Positions 32,841 through 42,900 of a DNA stretch of 47,332 nt are shown here, piece after piece. The translations under genes were made by a program, and so were the position numbers. The notes under the pieces are model-generated. The model did no database searches, was not told the origin of the DNA, and saw only the letters and a program-made list of their open reading frames with translations. This DNA comes from Alistipes sp. (GTDB taxonomy: Bacteria; Bacteroidota; Bacteroidia; Bacteroidales; Rikenellaceae), in NCBI GenBank assembly GCA_017502025.1, contig JAFVVS010000128.1:1-47332 (forward strand), written 5' to 3'. Each line of letters starts with the position of its first letter. The stretch's first letter is position 1.

Positions 32841-32894
32841 TTTTTTTTTGCTCAGCGATATAGTTTTAGTTTATGGTGCTATAAAAATTATCAA

Positions 32895-32926
32895 TTTGAC
32901 AAATGATAAAAATTGTATTATCTTTG
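32895..32926 (+). promoter_or_regulatory. Canonical promoter of ferritin
   Basis: TTTG (32895-32898), 20 nt, TATCTTTG (32919-32926): a full match to the Bacteroidales -33/-7 consensus. The leader would be about 38 nt, to the ATG at 32969. Confidence 0.8.
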
Positions 32927-32968
32927 CAATAGAAAACAGAGAATAACAACCTTAAAAACTATAAAACT

Positions 32969-33490
32969 ATGTTAAGCGAAAGATTACACGCAGCAATTAA
33001 CGAGCAGATTAACGCCGAGTTATGGTCGGCATATCTCTACCTCTCGATGTCGATGGATGCCGAGGCAAAGGGCTACAAAGGTGTGGCAAATTGGTTCTAT
33101 GTGCAGTGGTTGGAGGAGCAGGACCACGCTCACATTCTGATGAACTACCTCAACTCACGAGATGCAAAGGTCGAGTTGAAGCCTATCGCCGAGGTACGCA
33201 CCGAGTGGGAGTCGGTTGCGGAGATGTTCCATGAGACTCTGCGTCACGAGAAGGTGGTGACAGGTCTTATCAACAACCTTGCAGCCATTGCTCACGAGGA
33301 TCGTGATTTCGCATCGTCGAATATGCTTGTATGGTTTATCGACGAGCAGATTGAGGAGGAGGAGTCGGCACGAGATATGATTTTCGCTACGGAGGCCGTC
33401 GAGAACGACAAGTACGGAATGTATCAGCTCGACAAGGAGTTGGCAGCACGAGTATATACCCAGGCTTCGCCACTCGCTAAAAGTGAGTAG
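32969..33490 (+). CDS. ftnA: Ferritin
   Basis: Bacterial non-haem ferritin, a 24-subunit iron store with ferroxidase activity. The 173-residue length is typical. All ferroxidase ligands of E. coli FtnA are found at identical positions: Glu17 (INAELW), Tyr24, Glu50 and His53 (EEQDHA), Glu94 (RHEK), Glu126-Gln127 and Glu129-Glu130 (IDEQIEEE). It is a separately transcribed gene with its own canonical promoter. A MITE-like element lies upstream. Its TAG stop runs straight into a heptamer array. In Bacteroides ferritin is oxygen- and OxyR-responsive; no operator is recognised here. Confidence 0.96.
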   Translation: MLSERLHAAINEQINAELWSAYLYLSMSMDAEAKGYKGVANWFYVQWLEEQDHAHILMNYLNSRDAKVELKPIAEVRTEWESVAEMFHETLRHEKVVTGLINNLAAIAHEDRDFASSNMLVWFIDEQIEEEESARDMIFATEAVENDKYGMYQLDKELAARVYTQASPLAKSE

Positions 33491-33531
33491 TTAGGAGTTA
33501 GGAGTTAGGAGTTAGGAGTTAGGAATTAGGA
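33490..33531. repeat. Heptamer array at the ferritin stop codon: 5 x GTTAGGA, 1 x ATTAGGA
   Basis: The final G of the TAG stop (33488-33490) is the first base of the first GTTAGGA unit, exactly as at dsbD. The array leads directly into mosaic element copy 2. Confidence 0.9.
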
Positions 33532-33702
33532 GATTGCCACGGCTTGTACCAAGCCTCGCAATGACGACTTCCTTCAGCGCACCCTATCAAGCAGTCGCAG
33601 ACTGCGCCTCCTATTAAGGGCTTAGCCCGCCTCCTATCAAGCACCGCAGGTGCGCCTCCCATTCTCCCTGCGCCGTGATGAGTGTCGGAGTTCCCACAAC
33701 CG
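33532..33702. repeat. Mosaic hairpin element, copy 2
   Basis: Same order and orientation as copy 1: ATTGC...GCAAT (33533-33562) with an inner GGCTTG/CAAGCC stem and following TGACGAC; GCAGTC-GCA-GACTGC (33591-33605); GGGCT-T-AGCCC (33618-33628); GCACC-GCA-GGTGC (33641-33653); then CTCCCTGCGCCGTGATGAG, a degenerate last hairpin. Linkers CCTCCTATTAAG and CCTCCTATCAAG are kept. Confidence 0.85.
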
Positions 33703-33705
33703 AAT

Positions 33706-33744
33706 AACAAAAAACATCGAGCTGAATGCTCGATGTTTTTTGTT
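33706..33744. terminator. Bidirectional terminator between ferritin and pflA
   Basis: A perfect 17-bp stem (33706-33722 with 33728-33744) and a TGAAT loop, with A and T runs on both sides. The pflA stop codon (33743-33745) overlaps the right arm, so it serves both convergent genes. Confidence 0.9.
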
Positions 33745-34474
33745 AGTTTACAAATACTGTCTTAAAATATTGTTCGAACAACTTGCGGGCTCGGTCAAGT
33801 TGCTCAGGGGTATTCTCCTTCACGCCCTGCAACTTATACTCCTGACCCATAGCCTCGTACTTGTGAACTCCGAGGGTATGGTATGGCAAAATCTCCACTC
33901 GCTCCACCATCTCGAACTTGCCCAAGTGCTCGCCCAACGAGCGGATATCAGCTTCGCTGTCGCTATAACCAGGTACAAGCACATATCGCAACCAGAATGG
34001 CTTGCCATTGCGCTCCAACCACTCTGCCGTGCGCAGAGTCTGCTCGTTGCTGCGCTCGGTCAAGAGAAGGTGCTGCGATGGGTTGTGCTGCTTCACATCG
34101 AGCAACACCAAATCGACCAACGAGAGGAGTTCCTCGACCCACTCGTTCCACACCGAGCCATTGGTGTCGATGCAGATGTGGATACCCTGCTCCTTCAATC
34201 GCTTAACAAGCGGAATCAGCGCCTTCGCCTGAATGGTTGGCTCGCCACCACTGAAAGTGACGCCACCACGCTTGCCGAAGAATGGTTTTTCGCTCACTGC
34301 CTGCTCGACGATATGCTCCAAGTCGGTCTCTTTCGCCTCGCCACAGAGGTCTATGGTGTCGGGGTTAGCGCAGTAGAGGCAACGGAAGTTGCATCCCTGC
34401 AAGAATACCACCAATCGCAAACCAGGACCATCGAAGGTGCCAAGCGACTCGTATGAATGGACTTTAAGTTTCAT
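33743..34474 (-). CDS. pflA: Pyruvate formate-lyase activating enzyme
   Basis: A radical SAM enzyme that installs the glycyl radical on pyruvate formate-lyase. The 243-residue length is typical. GCNFRCLYC carries the C-x3-C-x2-C cluster ligands (Cys28, Cys32, Cys35); the N-terminal SYESLGTFDGPGLR, the GGVTFSGGEP motif, CIDTNG and LDVKQ follow in the family order. It is encoded 101 nt downstream of pflB, with a hairpin in between, so its expression may be set lower than that of pflB. Confidence 0.96.
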   Translation of the reverse strand: MKLKVHSYESLGTFDGPGLRLVVFLQGCNFRCLYCANPDTIDLCGEAKETDLEHIVEQAVSEKPFFGKRGGVTFSGGEPTIQAKALIPLVKRLKEQGIHICIDTNGSVWNEWVEELLSLVDLVLLDVKQHNPSQHLLLTERSNEQTLRTAEWLERNGKPFWLRYVLVPGYSDSEADIRSLGEHLGKFEMVERVEILPYHTLGVHKYEAMGQEYKLQGVKENTPEQLDRARKLFEQYFKTVFVN

Positions 34475-34485
34475 AACATTCTTTG

Positions 34486-34516
34486 CTTTTAGCCATTAGC
34501 CATTAGCTATTGGCTC
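34486..34516. repeat. TTAGCCA heptamer repeat upstream of pflA
   Basis: TTAGCCA, TTAGCCA, TTAGCTA and a TTGGCTC variant in tandem, between the pflB-pflA hairpin and the pflA start. Similar units occur at 24364-24386 and 44457-44474. Confidence 0.75.
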
Positions 34517-34523
34517 TTTATAA

Positions 34524-34552
34524 AACTGCCTCGGAGTTACCTCCAAGGCAGT
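34524..34552 (-). terminator. Hairpin between pflB and pflA
   Basis: AACTGCCT pairs with AGGCAGTT, with inner GGAG/CTCC pairing; on the minus strand it is followed by TTTTATAA. It lies 24 nt after the pflB stop and could act as a partial terminator or 3-prime stabiliser. Confidence 0.7.
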
Positions 34553-34575
34553 TATCGTTATTGTATGTTTTCGTA

Positions 34576-36807
34576 TTACATACGCTCATGGAAACTTCTT
34601 GAAATAACTTCAAGCTGGTGCTCACGGCTCAACTTGGTGAAGTTTACTGCGTAACCCGAAACACGGATTGTGAGCTGTGGATACTTCTCTGGGTGCTCCA
34701 TTGCATCCATCAACATCTCACGGTTGAGGACATTCACATTGAGGTGGTGTGCACCCTTGGTGAAGTAACCGTCCATCATTGTTACGAGGTTCTCTACACG
34801 AGTTGCCTCGTCAACACCGAGCGACTTAGGAACAATCGAGAAGGTATTCGAGATACCATCCTGCGAGTCACGGTAGCGCAACTTTGCAACCGACGAGAGC
34901 GAAGCAACTGCACCGCACTTATCACGACCGTGCATTGGGTTTGCTCCCGGTGCGAAGGCTACGCCCTTCTCACGACCGTCAGGTGTAGCACCTGTCTTCT
35001 TACCATACATCACATTCGAAGTGATGGTCAAGAGCGACAATGTAGGCTGTGCGTTCTTGTAGATAGCGTGCTTCTTCAACTCCTCGTTAAAGAAGTATAC
35101 GAGGTCAACGCCGAGGTGGTCAACACGGTCGTCGTTGTTACCGAACATTGGGAACTCCTTCTCAATCTCGAACGACTCGGTCAAGCCCAACTCGTTACGC
35201 TTAACTGTTACCTTACCATACTTGATAGCCGAGAGCGAGTCGAGTACAATCGACAAACCTGCAACACCATAAGCGAGGTTGATACGAGGGTTGGTGTCGA
35301 TGAGTGCCATCTGCGCCTTCTCGTAGTAGTACTTGTCGTGCATATAGTGGATGATGTTCATCGCATCGTTGTATACACGAGCAATCTCAGCCAAAACCTT
35401 CTTGTAGTTCGAGAGTACCTCCTCGTAGTTGAGCAAGTCGCCCATTAAGGTTGGGATACCCTTAACCATCTGGGTGCCTGTAATCTCGCAACGACCGCCG
35501 TTGATAGCGAGCAACAACGCCTTAGCCAAGTTGCAACGAGCACCGAAGAACTGAATCTGCTTACCGATAGCCTGGTACGATACGCAGCAAGCGATACCGT
35601 AGTCGTCGCAGAAGCGTACCTCACGCATCAAATCGTCGTTCTCGTACTGAACCGACGAAGTGTCGATCGAAACCTTTGCGCAGAAATTCTTGAAGCCCTC
35701 TGGCAACTCAGGACTCCAAAGCACAGTCATATTTGGCTCTGGCGATGGACCGAGGTTGTAGAGTGTCTGCAAGAAACGGAACGAGGTCTTTGTAACCTTG
35801 GTGCGACCGTCGTTGAAACGACCACCGATAGCCTCGGTTACCCAAGTTGGGTCACCTGCGAAGATGTCGTTGTACGACTGCATACGGAGGTGGCGAACCA
35901 TACGCAACTTGATTACGAACTGGTCGATCAACTCCTGGGCAAACTCCTCGGTGATATTACCCTTGTCGAGGTCATACTGGATGTAGATATCGAGGAACGA
36001 CGATACATTACCGAGCGACATAGCTGCACCATCCTGCTCCTTAACAGCAGCGAGGTATGCCATATAAACCCACTGAACAGCCTCCTGAGCCGAGGTTGCA
36101 GGGCGAGTCAAATCCAAACCGTAGTACTCACCCATAATAGCCATATCCTTCAACGCCTTAATCTGGTCGGCTACCTCCTCACGAAGACGAATTGTAGCGT
36201 CGGTCATTGGCGAGAGGAGCGACTTCAAATCCTCCTTCTTTGCCTCGATAAGGCGGTTGATACCATAGAGAGCCAAACGACGGTAGTCACCGATGATACG
36301 ACCACGAGCGTAGTTGTCAGGCAGACCTGTGAGGAAGCCCAACGAACGGAACGAACGAATCTCCTCGGTATAAACATCGAATACACCATCGTTGTGAGTC
36401 TTGCGGTAGTGGGTAAAGATCTCTCTTACCTTCTCGTCAACATCAACACCCTGCTCCTTGCAAGCACGAGATACTACATTGATACCACCGAAAGGCTTAA
36501 TTGCACGCTTCAACAACTCGTCGGTCTGCAAACCTACGATAAGTTCATTCTCCTGGTCGATATAACCAGCCTTGTGCGAAGTGATTGTCGAAACGGTCTT
36601 ATTATCGAGCGAGCGAACGCCACCGTTGGCACGCTCCTCTTCGAGTGCTGCGAGGCACTTATTCCAAACTCTCTTTGTACGCTCCGATGGGCCTGCCAAG
36701 AACGAGGCATCGCCATAGTACGGAGTGATGTTGGTCTGTACGAAATCGGAAACATCGATCTTCGACTGCCACAGACCGCTCTTGAATTCTGCGTGAATAT
36801 TCTCCAT
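34576..36807 (-). CDS. pflB: Formate C-acetyltransferase (pyruvate formate-lyase)
   Basis: A glycyl-radical enzyme that converts pyruvate and CoA to acetyl-CoA and formate during anaerobic growth. The 743-residue length is usual. GIACCVS carries the adjacent catalytic cysteines (Cys407-Cys408, equal to Cys418-419 of E. coli), and RVSGYAVNF near the C-terminus carries the radical glycine Gly718. The glycerol-dehydratase-like variants lack the Cys-Cys pair, so true PFL is favoured. Start at 36807 gives [23 protein letters not shown] box lies 40 nt upstream. It forms an operon with pflA. Confidence 0.97.
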   Translation of the reverse strand: MENIHAEFKSGLWQSKIDVSDFVQTNITPYYGDASFLAGPSERTKRVWNKCLAALEEERANGGVRSLDNKTVSTITSHKAGYIDQENELIVGLQTDELLKRAIKPFGGINVVSRACKEQGVDVDEKVREIFTHYRKTHNDGVFDVYTEEIRSFRSLGFLTGLPDNYARGRIIGDYRRLALYGINRLIEAKKEDLKSLLSPMTDATIRLREEVADQIKALKDMAIMGEYYGLDLTRPATSAQEAVQWVYMAYLAAVKEQDGAAMSLGNVSSFLDIYIQYDLDKGNITEEFAQELIDQFVIKLRMVRHLRMQSYNDIFAGDPTWVTEAIGGRFNDGRTKVTKTSFRFLQTLYNLGPSPEPNMTVLWSPELPEGFKNFCAKVSIDTSSVQYENDDLMREVRFCDDYGIACCVSYQAIGKQIQFFGARCNLAKALLLAINGGRCEITGTQMVKGIPTLMGDLLNYEEVLSNYKKVLAEIARVYNDAMNIIHYMHDKYYYEKAQMALIDTNPRINLAYGVAGLSIVLDSLSAIKYGKVTVKRNELGLTESFEIEKEFPMFGNNDDRVDHLGVDLVYFFNEELKKHAIYKNAQPTLSLLTITSNVMYGKKTGATPDGREKGVAFAPGANPMHGRDKCGAVASLSSVAKLRYRDSQDGISNTFSIVPKSLGVDEATRVENLVTMMDGYFTKGAHHLNVNVLNREMLMDAMEHPEKYPQLTIRVSGYAVNFTKLSREHQLEVISRSFHERM

Positions 36808-36847
36808 AACTTAACCTAATTTTTATTGTCTATTCTATATCTGGGCG

Positions 36848-36855
36848 CAAAGGTA
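36848..36855 (-). promoter_or_regulatory. -7 box of pflB
   Basis: TACCTTTG on the minus strand (36855 to 36848) fits TAnnTTTG, 40 nt from the ATG. Upstream sequence is very AT-rich without a clear TTTG at -33. Confidence 0.5.
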
Positions 36856-36937
36856 CAAAAAAAGTCTGACTTTTAATTAAAAAAATTAAAAAATAAGAGT
36901 CATTTTTTCTTATGGCGGCATAAGGGAAAGTAATAGC

Positions 36938-37064
36938 TGCGAACTCCCACCCTCGTTACGGCGCAACGATTATAGGGGGCGCACCTGCGGTGCTTGATAG
37001 GAGACGGGCTATGCCCTCGATAGGAGGCGCAGTTTGCAACTGCTTGATAGGGTGCGCTGAAAGT
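36938..37064. repeat. Mosaic hairpin element, copy 3, inverted
   Basis: In reverse order relative to copies 1 and 2: CTCGTTACGGCGCAACGA (36952-36969), GCACC-TGC-GGTGC (36981-36993), GGGC-TAT-GCCC (37006-37016), GCAGTT-TGC-AACTGC (37029-37043), then GGGTGCGCTGAAAGT. It lies in the 386-base gap 36808-37193, which has no gene: only the pflB promoter, this element, the next repeat and heptamers. Confidence 0.85.
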
Positions 37065-37154
37065 TTTTAGTTTTGCGGACTCCGAAGCGTATCACGGCGC
37101 AGGGAGATAAGAGGTTGTTAGGGGTTGTTAGAGGAAGTTAGAAGTGCGCTGAAA
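37063..37154. repeat. About 90-bp repeat related to the mosaic element end, copy 2
   Basis: Matches 24386-24477 in order; 37104-37141 is identical to 24426-24463. GCGCTGAAAGTTTTTAGTTTT occurs on both sides (first 20 bases about 37054-37073 and again about 37146-37165), so the copy is bounded by a direct repeat of about 20 bp. Confidence 0.8.
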
Positions 37155-37169
37155 GTTTTTAGTTTTCCG

Positions 37170-37196
37170 CTCTCAACTCTCAACTCTCAACTCCTA
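37170..37196. repeat. CTCAACT heptamers at the metallophosphoesterase stop codon
   Basis: Three CTCAACT units followed by CTCCTAATA. On the minus strand the TAG stop (37196-37194) is directly followed by GAGTTGAGAGTTGAG. Confidence 0.85.
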
Positions 37197-39653
37197 ATAA
37201 AACGCTTTGTCGGAGTTAGTATTGTCGGTGATGATATCCTCGGTATAGGTGTAGCCGAAGCGGTCGGTGGCACGCACCTCGATATGGGTAGCATTCGGAT
37301 TTTTCAGCGTATATCGCCACATCGTGTGGCAGGTGTTGTAGTTGTTATTCACCTCGCTACCCAAGTAGCCAAACAAGATGCCTATCGCCCAGAAATCACG
37401 ACTGCTCACCACCCCCTCTGCCACTCGACGAGGGTTTGCCAATGAGCCATCGCCCACCAAATCGGTATATGCAGATTTGCTTGTGGCGTAGAAATGGCTC
37501 ATCTCGCCCGTCTTCACACCATCCTCATAGACCTCGACCTTCCAGCTTGGGTCGGAGGTGAAGATATTGGCCAAGAGGGTATTATCATCGAATGGCAACT
37601 GATAGTAACCCATTGTGCCATACTTGTTTGTGCCCGTAGGCTCGGCACCTATAATGGTGGCACCACGATAGAGGCGCATCTGGTCGTCACGGGAGTTGGC
37701 ACCCTGCTGGAAGCCCTTGTAGTACCAATCGACAACGCTATTATCTCGAACTTTCAGCACCTCATAGCCACACGGGGTGCCGTCACGGTGAATATTGCAA
37801 CCTCTCATATCGTATCGAGCCGAAGCGATGCAGTGTTCGTACATCTTGTGACCCGTATTGTTCCAGACATAGTCATACGAGCGCATATAGTGGGTATGAC
37901 CCGAGAGGATGTGCGACTCGGAGAACTCATCCAACAAGTTGAGCATCTCCTGACGATAGGTGCCATCGCCAACCTTGCCACCATTGATAATCGGAATATG
38001 GAAGCATATCACAACCATCTTATCCTTCGGCACAAGAGCCAAGTCGGACTTCAACCACTCGAACTGCTCGGCGGTAAAGGCGGTTTCGTAGTTCGACACC
38101 TTGACATTGTCCTTGTGGCGGACATTGCGCATACCTACGATATGCACATCGCCACGATTGAACGAGTAGTTTACAGGTCCGAAGCACTCCTCGAAACCAC
38201 GCTGAATTTTCAACATCCAATGGCTGTTGCGCTCGTCGGGGAATACGGGGTTATTATCCGAATAGGAGATGTGGTCGTGGTTACCCATAACGGTAAATAT
38301 TGGCATACCTATCTTGTTGTAAGCCAGCTCACTACGCATATCATCCATAAGGTGGGGCACACTACCCACCAGGTCGCCCAGCACAATGCCATAGCAAGGC
38401 ATACCAAGCGATTTGGAGTGGGCATTTATCTCGGGTTGTGCTTGCGCTCTGAAATGGTCGAGGTGGTCCTGTCCCGTAGGCTGAGTATCGGCGATAGCGA
38501 ATATCGAGAATTCTCGCTCCTTACCGCCCTGCAAACGCTTGAAAGTAAAGTCGTAGCGAGGCGATGAAGAGGGGTATTTTTGGAAGAAGGCAGGTCTTCC
38601 GAACTCATCAATCGGCACCTCCACATCCGACGGCATCGAGCAGTAGATATACCAGCTATCTCTGCTCATATCGTTTAGCTCGTAGTAGCCATTCTCATCG
38701 GTCGTAACCACCCTGAAACCATCGCTCACTGCCACCCCCTCGATAGGCGAGCCGTCGTCGTATCGGATATTGCCATATACCTTCTTATAAAATATATAGA
38801 GATCCTCCTCCTCGACCGTCAGCGGTTGGAGTGTCACATTGCTCTTCTCCTCGTAGGTTATGGTCTTAAATTCACGCACCAAACCCTTTGTGAGGGGTTT
38901 ATCGGGTAGCCATATCGCCTTCATCTTACCGCCCGAAGCATCCATAAACTCGACACTGCACGACGACAGATTTACTGCCGGCAACGAGATATGGAGCACC
39001 TTTTCGGTAGTTGTCGAGAGCAAGAAATCGGCTGGCAGAGTGTATGTTACACTCTTTTTATTCGGCTCGGTCGCCACAATCTCTGCGCCCTTGCAATCGA
39101 CCTCGAACACGCCCGCAATGGCGGCGTCGGCAGTAATTACGACCTTCTCCAATGCCGTATTCTCCTCCTTCGCCTTTATCGGAAAGCGCAAAATTGTTGC
39201 AAGATGATTTAACGCTACACTATTGCCGCTCTCGGCATATCCGCACATTGGCGCACTACCCTCCGAGAATGAGCCTTCGACATAGGTCTGCTCGGCAGGG
39301 AACTCCACCACAGCCTGCTCGGCAGTTGTTGCTTCGTGATATGGGTAGGTTACATGGTAGGGATGCTCGGGTGTGGGGTTTATGGAAAAGGTTGCACTCT
39401 TGCCATCCTCGCCAATCTCGATTGCCTCCGAGAGTGTGCCATTTACAACGATTTGATCGCCTTCGCTCCAATATACGGGGTAGATATCGCCAATCTTCGA
39501 GCCCAACGATGTGCGACTTTGCGATGCAAGTGTGGCGATAATACGATTTGTAGGCTCGGTGGTCGGTCTATTGTCGGGCGCACTATTATTGCAGCCCACA
39601 GCAAAAAATGCCGTAAGCAGAAGCAATGCAAATCGTTTAACAAAGGTCTTCAT
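37194..39653 (-). CDS. Metallophosphoesterase lipoprotein with fimbrillin-like N-terminus
   Basis: An 819-residue lipoprotein with lipobox FAVGC (Cys21). Residues about 35-275 match the N-terminal domain of the giant lipoprotein at 266-4528 (SRTSLGSKIGDIYPVYWSEGD, read with its partner SRTHLGEK...YPLYWSEGD). A CarboxypepD-like beta module follows (VYGNIRYDDGSPIEGVAVSDG, in parts), then a calcineurin-like phosphoesterase domain with IADTQ, GIVLGDLVG, MGNHDH, CFHIP and LSGHTH, the expected metal-ligand series; the first Asp motif is ADTQ instead of the common DxH. A C-terminal metallophosphoesterase-associated beta domain ends it. Substrates may be extracellular phosphoesters or glycan phosphates; this is inference. 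Confidence 0.88.
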   Translation of the reverse strand: MKTFVKRFALLLLTAFFAVGCNNSAPDNRPTTEPTNRIIATLASQSRTSLGSKIGDIYPVYWSEGDQIVVNGTLSEAIEIGEDGKSATFSINPTPEHPYHVTYPYHEATTAEQAVVEFPAEQTYVEGSFSEGSAPMCGYAESGNSVALNHLATILRFPIKAKEENTALEKVVITADAAIAGVFEVDCKGAEIVATEPNKKSVTYTLPADFLLSTTTEKVLHISLPAVNLSSCSVEFMDASGGKMKAIWLPDKPLTKGLVREFKTITYEEKSNVTLQPLTVEEEDLYIFYKKVYGNIRYDDGSPIEGVAVSDGFRVVTTDENGYYELNDMSRDSWYIYCSMPSDVEVPIDEFGRPAFFQKYPSSSPRYDFTFKRLQGGKEREFSIFAIADTQPTGQDHLDHFRAQAQPEINAHSKSLGMPCYGIVLGDLVGSVPHLMDDMRSELAYNKIGMPIFTVMGNHDHISYSDNNPVFPDERNSHWMLKIQRGFEECFGPVNYSFNRGDVHIVGMRNVRHKDNVKVSNYETAFTAEQFEWLKSDLALVPKDKMVVICFHIPIINGGKVGDGTYRQEMLNLLDEFSESHILSGHTHYMRSYDYVWNNTGHKMYEHCIASARYDMRGCNIHRDGTPCGYEVLKVRDNSVVDWYYKGFQQGANSRDDQMRLYRGATIIGAEPTGTNKYGTMGYYQLPFDDNTLLANIFTSDPSWKVEVYEDGVKTGEMSHFYATSKSAYTDLVGDGSLANPRRVAEGVVSSRDFWAIGILFGYLGSEVNNNYNTCHTMWRYTLKNPNATHIEVRATDRFGYTYTEDIITDNTNSDKAFY

Positions 39654-39676
39654 TTTTAACTATCAATCAGAAGTTT

Positions 39677-39724
39677 CTACTACCCTATCGCCCCTATAAC
39701 CCCTATTGCCCCTATAACCCCTAT
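39677..39724. repeat. CCCCTATAA / CCCCTATTG 9-mer tandem repeat
   Basis: Units CCCTATCGC, CCCTATAAC, CCCTATTGC, CCCTATAAC, CCCTATGGG in tandem upstream of the metallophosphoesterase gene. The 252-base gap 39654-39905 holds only repeats. Confidence 0.75.
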
Positions 39725-39728
39725 GGGG

Positions 39729-39780
39729 TATGTGAGGAGTTCGGCTACCAAAGTGCGGTGCAAAAAGAACTCATCAGAAC
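39729..39780. repeat. 52-bp direct repeat, first copy
   Basis: Identical, apart from one base, to 39861-39912. It includes GTGCAAAAAGAACTCATCAGAAC, written here in overlapping pieces GTGCAAAAAGAACTC and ACTCATCAGAAC; the second copy of that end is the 3-prime end of the OstA-like gene. Confidence 0.9.
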
Positions 39781-39794
39781 AAAATCCTGCACCC

Positions 39795-39912
39795 TAAAAT
39801 CGTAAATGATGAGATTATTTTTGTGCCAAGCGAGGAGACGAACCCGCAGCATAGAAAACCTATGTGAGGAGTTCGGCTACCGAAGTGCGGTGCAAAAAGA
39901 ACTCATCAGAAC
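39795..39912. repeat. About 100-bp interspersed repeat, copy 2
   Basis: Starts AAAATCGTAAAT, contains GTGCCAAGCGAGGAGACGAA, GCAGCATAG/CTATGTG hairpin and GGTGCAAAAA. It corresponds to 22053-22154, but its right part reads TGAGGAGTTCGGCTACCGAAG. The last 7 bases overlap the stop and final Phe codon of the OstA-like gene. Confidence 0.85.
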
Positions 39913-42900
39913 GATTTTAGCGACTCGAGCCACTCAATAGTTTCGTAAGTCAAGGTATCGGTACGGTCTTGCCACTCGTGACGACGAATATAGTCGCTTT
40001 TGCGCTGTTGGAGAAGTGCATTTATTGGGAACAACGGCTTACGCAAAGAGCGTTTCTCTACTCGTTGCGAAGGGCGAATGGTTCGGGTAAATACACTATC
40101 CTGCGTAGGGCGGCGAAGAGCCTCCCACTTGAAGCCATCGAGCTTCTTGGCTTGGGTTTCAGGGATTTTATCCATTGGGTAGAAGGTGTAGGTAGGGTTA
40201 CCACGATAGGTGATACCTGTCACCTGCTGTCCCTCGATGTAGGAGGTCATATCGCCCGCCTCGATATATGCCATAAGGGTTATTTCGGGCGAGTTATCCT
40301 CCTGCATATAGTAGATGGTCTGCACATTACCATTCACATCGTTGCGATAGATTGCGTTATCCTTGAAATGCGCAGTCATCTCCTTACCTGCCACCTGGTT
40401 GTAGTGGGTAGTATCAATCTCGGCAACCATCATCGGCTTACCCTCGAAGTCGGCCTGAACAAGTTGGCTGTTGCGGGTACGAATATGCATAATCTCCGAG
40501 GTGATCTGGTTGCTACCGTTCCACAGTACAGGGAGTTTGTACATATTGATAACCGAGTCTATGGTTGTCATGGTGAGAGAGTCACAGATGGACTGCGCAT
40601 CACTACGGAACATCTTCACTCGGCTGTATGCTCGAATTTCACGATAGAGTGAGTCGATATTCTCCGCCTTTTGTGCCTCCTCGGTAGGCGATGGCAACGG
40701 TTTAGGGAAGAGTATCTCGATAAGTGAGTCGAGGCGATGATGCATAATCGTGTCGAGTGGTCCGAACTCCGCCAAGAGTATCGAATCGACAATGCGCAAC
40801 TCCGAAGAGTCCGCCATCTGGATATAGATTCCTCGCTTCTCCATTCGTGCCAACTTGCGACGCAACTGCTCGTCGGCACGCTCCTGTGCCTTGGCATTGA
40901 AGATGGAGTCACGAATAGCCCACTTGCGATACTGCTCGGTGCGCTTTGCCTGACGAGCCAAGCCTATGCGTTCGAGTTGGGCATCGAGCGAGTCTTGCTT
41001 TATGCGCTCCGCCTCCGCCTTCTCCTTGTCGTATATCGCCTTGAAGTAGGCTTTAACCTCCTTGACGGTCATAGTGTCGAACTTGGCAAGTGTATCGACC
41101 TTTGTGCTATCCACTTTTACGCTATCCACCTTTATGGTGTCGAGTTTGACGCTGTCTATCTTGATACTATCGAGCTTGACACTATCCTTTTTGAGGGTGT
41201 CAATCTTTATGGTATCGACCTTCAACGAGTCGGTTTTCAACGAGTCGGGAGCAAGTTTTGCCACTCGACGAAGGCTATCTTCGACAACCTTCAAGCTATC
41301 CTTTATGCGCTTTGCTCGCTCCTTCTCTATGCGCTTACGCTCAGCATCACGAAGACGGGCCTCACCCAGCAACTTCACATACAAGGCATTTCGCTCGGCA
41401 AGCATAGCCTTACGCTCCGCCTCACGACGGAGTTGTTCCTCCTTAATCTTCGCCTTGACAATCTTATTGACCTCGGCAGCCTCCTCTTTGAGCAACTTTG
41501 CCAAGAGGTTTGGTTGCGGATTTATCGTATCCTTAATCAGCGAGTCTATCAACTCCCTGCGCAGCTCTGCCTTCGACTTCTCAACCACAGGGACAACCTC
41601 AGGTGCCTTATCTGCCACCTTTATGCTGTCGGCAGTAGGGGCGGAAGGGGAATTAGGGTCGTTAGGGGCGTTAGGGGCGTTAGAGGCGTTAGAGGCGTTA
41701 GAGGCGTTAGAGGTATTAGGGGTTTGAGCAGAGTGCGTTGATTTCTGCTCGTGTTGTTGCATCTGCTCCGGCTTGTTCTGCTCCTGCTCGGCGTGCTTCT
41801 GCTGGCGCTTCTGCTGACGACGAGTAAACTCCTCTTTACGCTCGTTCTGCTTCTGCTGCATTGCCTGCTTTGCAGCCGCCTTTGCCTCCTTCAACGAATC
41901 GGTAGCAATACTCTTTGCGCCCTTCAACGAGTCGGCAGCAGCCAACTTCGCAGCCTGCTCCAACGAATCTTTGCGCATCTTCTCTATCTTCTCACGGATA
42001 GGATAGTGAGTATATACCCACATCGTATCCGAGCACATATAGACCGTATCGCTCTGCGTTGTGTCGTAGCTTATGAGCGAAGGATTCTTCGTAACAAAGA
42101 CATTGCCCGGTTCCTTCCAATACTCGCCCCAATCGCCAAAGACAAGCATCTTCTGCGAGCGGTCGTCAATCTGGATATTGCGCTTCAAGACCACATAGTT
42201 GCTATCACGATAGTAGTCGAGCGAGTCGCACAACAACTCCTGGTCTTTTGTGAGGATATAACCATTTTTGGTGAGTTTGTAGAGCTGCTGACGCTTGTCG
42301 AACGAGCCACGGTCGGCATAGAGGTAGTCCTCCTCCTGAGAGCCATCGCCCTTATTCCAGATGTTGGTGCGGGTAAAGAACTGAGCAAAGTCGGTTTCGG
42401 TATTATAGACCACCGAGTCGCCCGTCATCTCGTACTCGTTATTACGCATCTGCACACGCTCCACGCAGATAATCTCGTGATCATCGGAATAGACATATCC
42501 CCTATCCGATTCGAGCATATTATCGCCACTTATAAGCACGCCACCACCCGAGTAGCGACCAATGTTTGTCTTGGTGTTGAACGAGAAGTTGTAGGTGAAG
42601 AGTGTAGCATCGCCATCCACCACCTTTACAATCTTCGAATAGACCTTTGCCTCGTTCGTGTCGCCGTTGTAGTCGGCTCTATCGCCGTAGATGTAGGTCG
42701 AGCCACGATTTATCAGCACATTGCCGAAGCACTCGATATGACGCTCGGAGTAGCGCACCGCACTATCGGCCGTGATAACCGTGCCGTTGTGATGTGCGGC
42801 GAAGTTTCCCACCACGACCATAATCTTACGGCCGTTATGCTCCATCTGCCAGCCCTCGTCGGACTTCATATCGACATAGTCACGCTTCGGAGTATTGCCC

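Noticed and set aside
33490-33531. CRISPR-like array
   Set aside because: The units are 7 bp with no spacers; these are tandem repeats, not a CRISPR. No cas gene is present.
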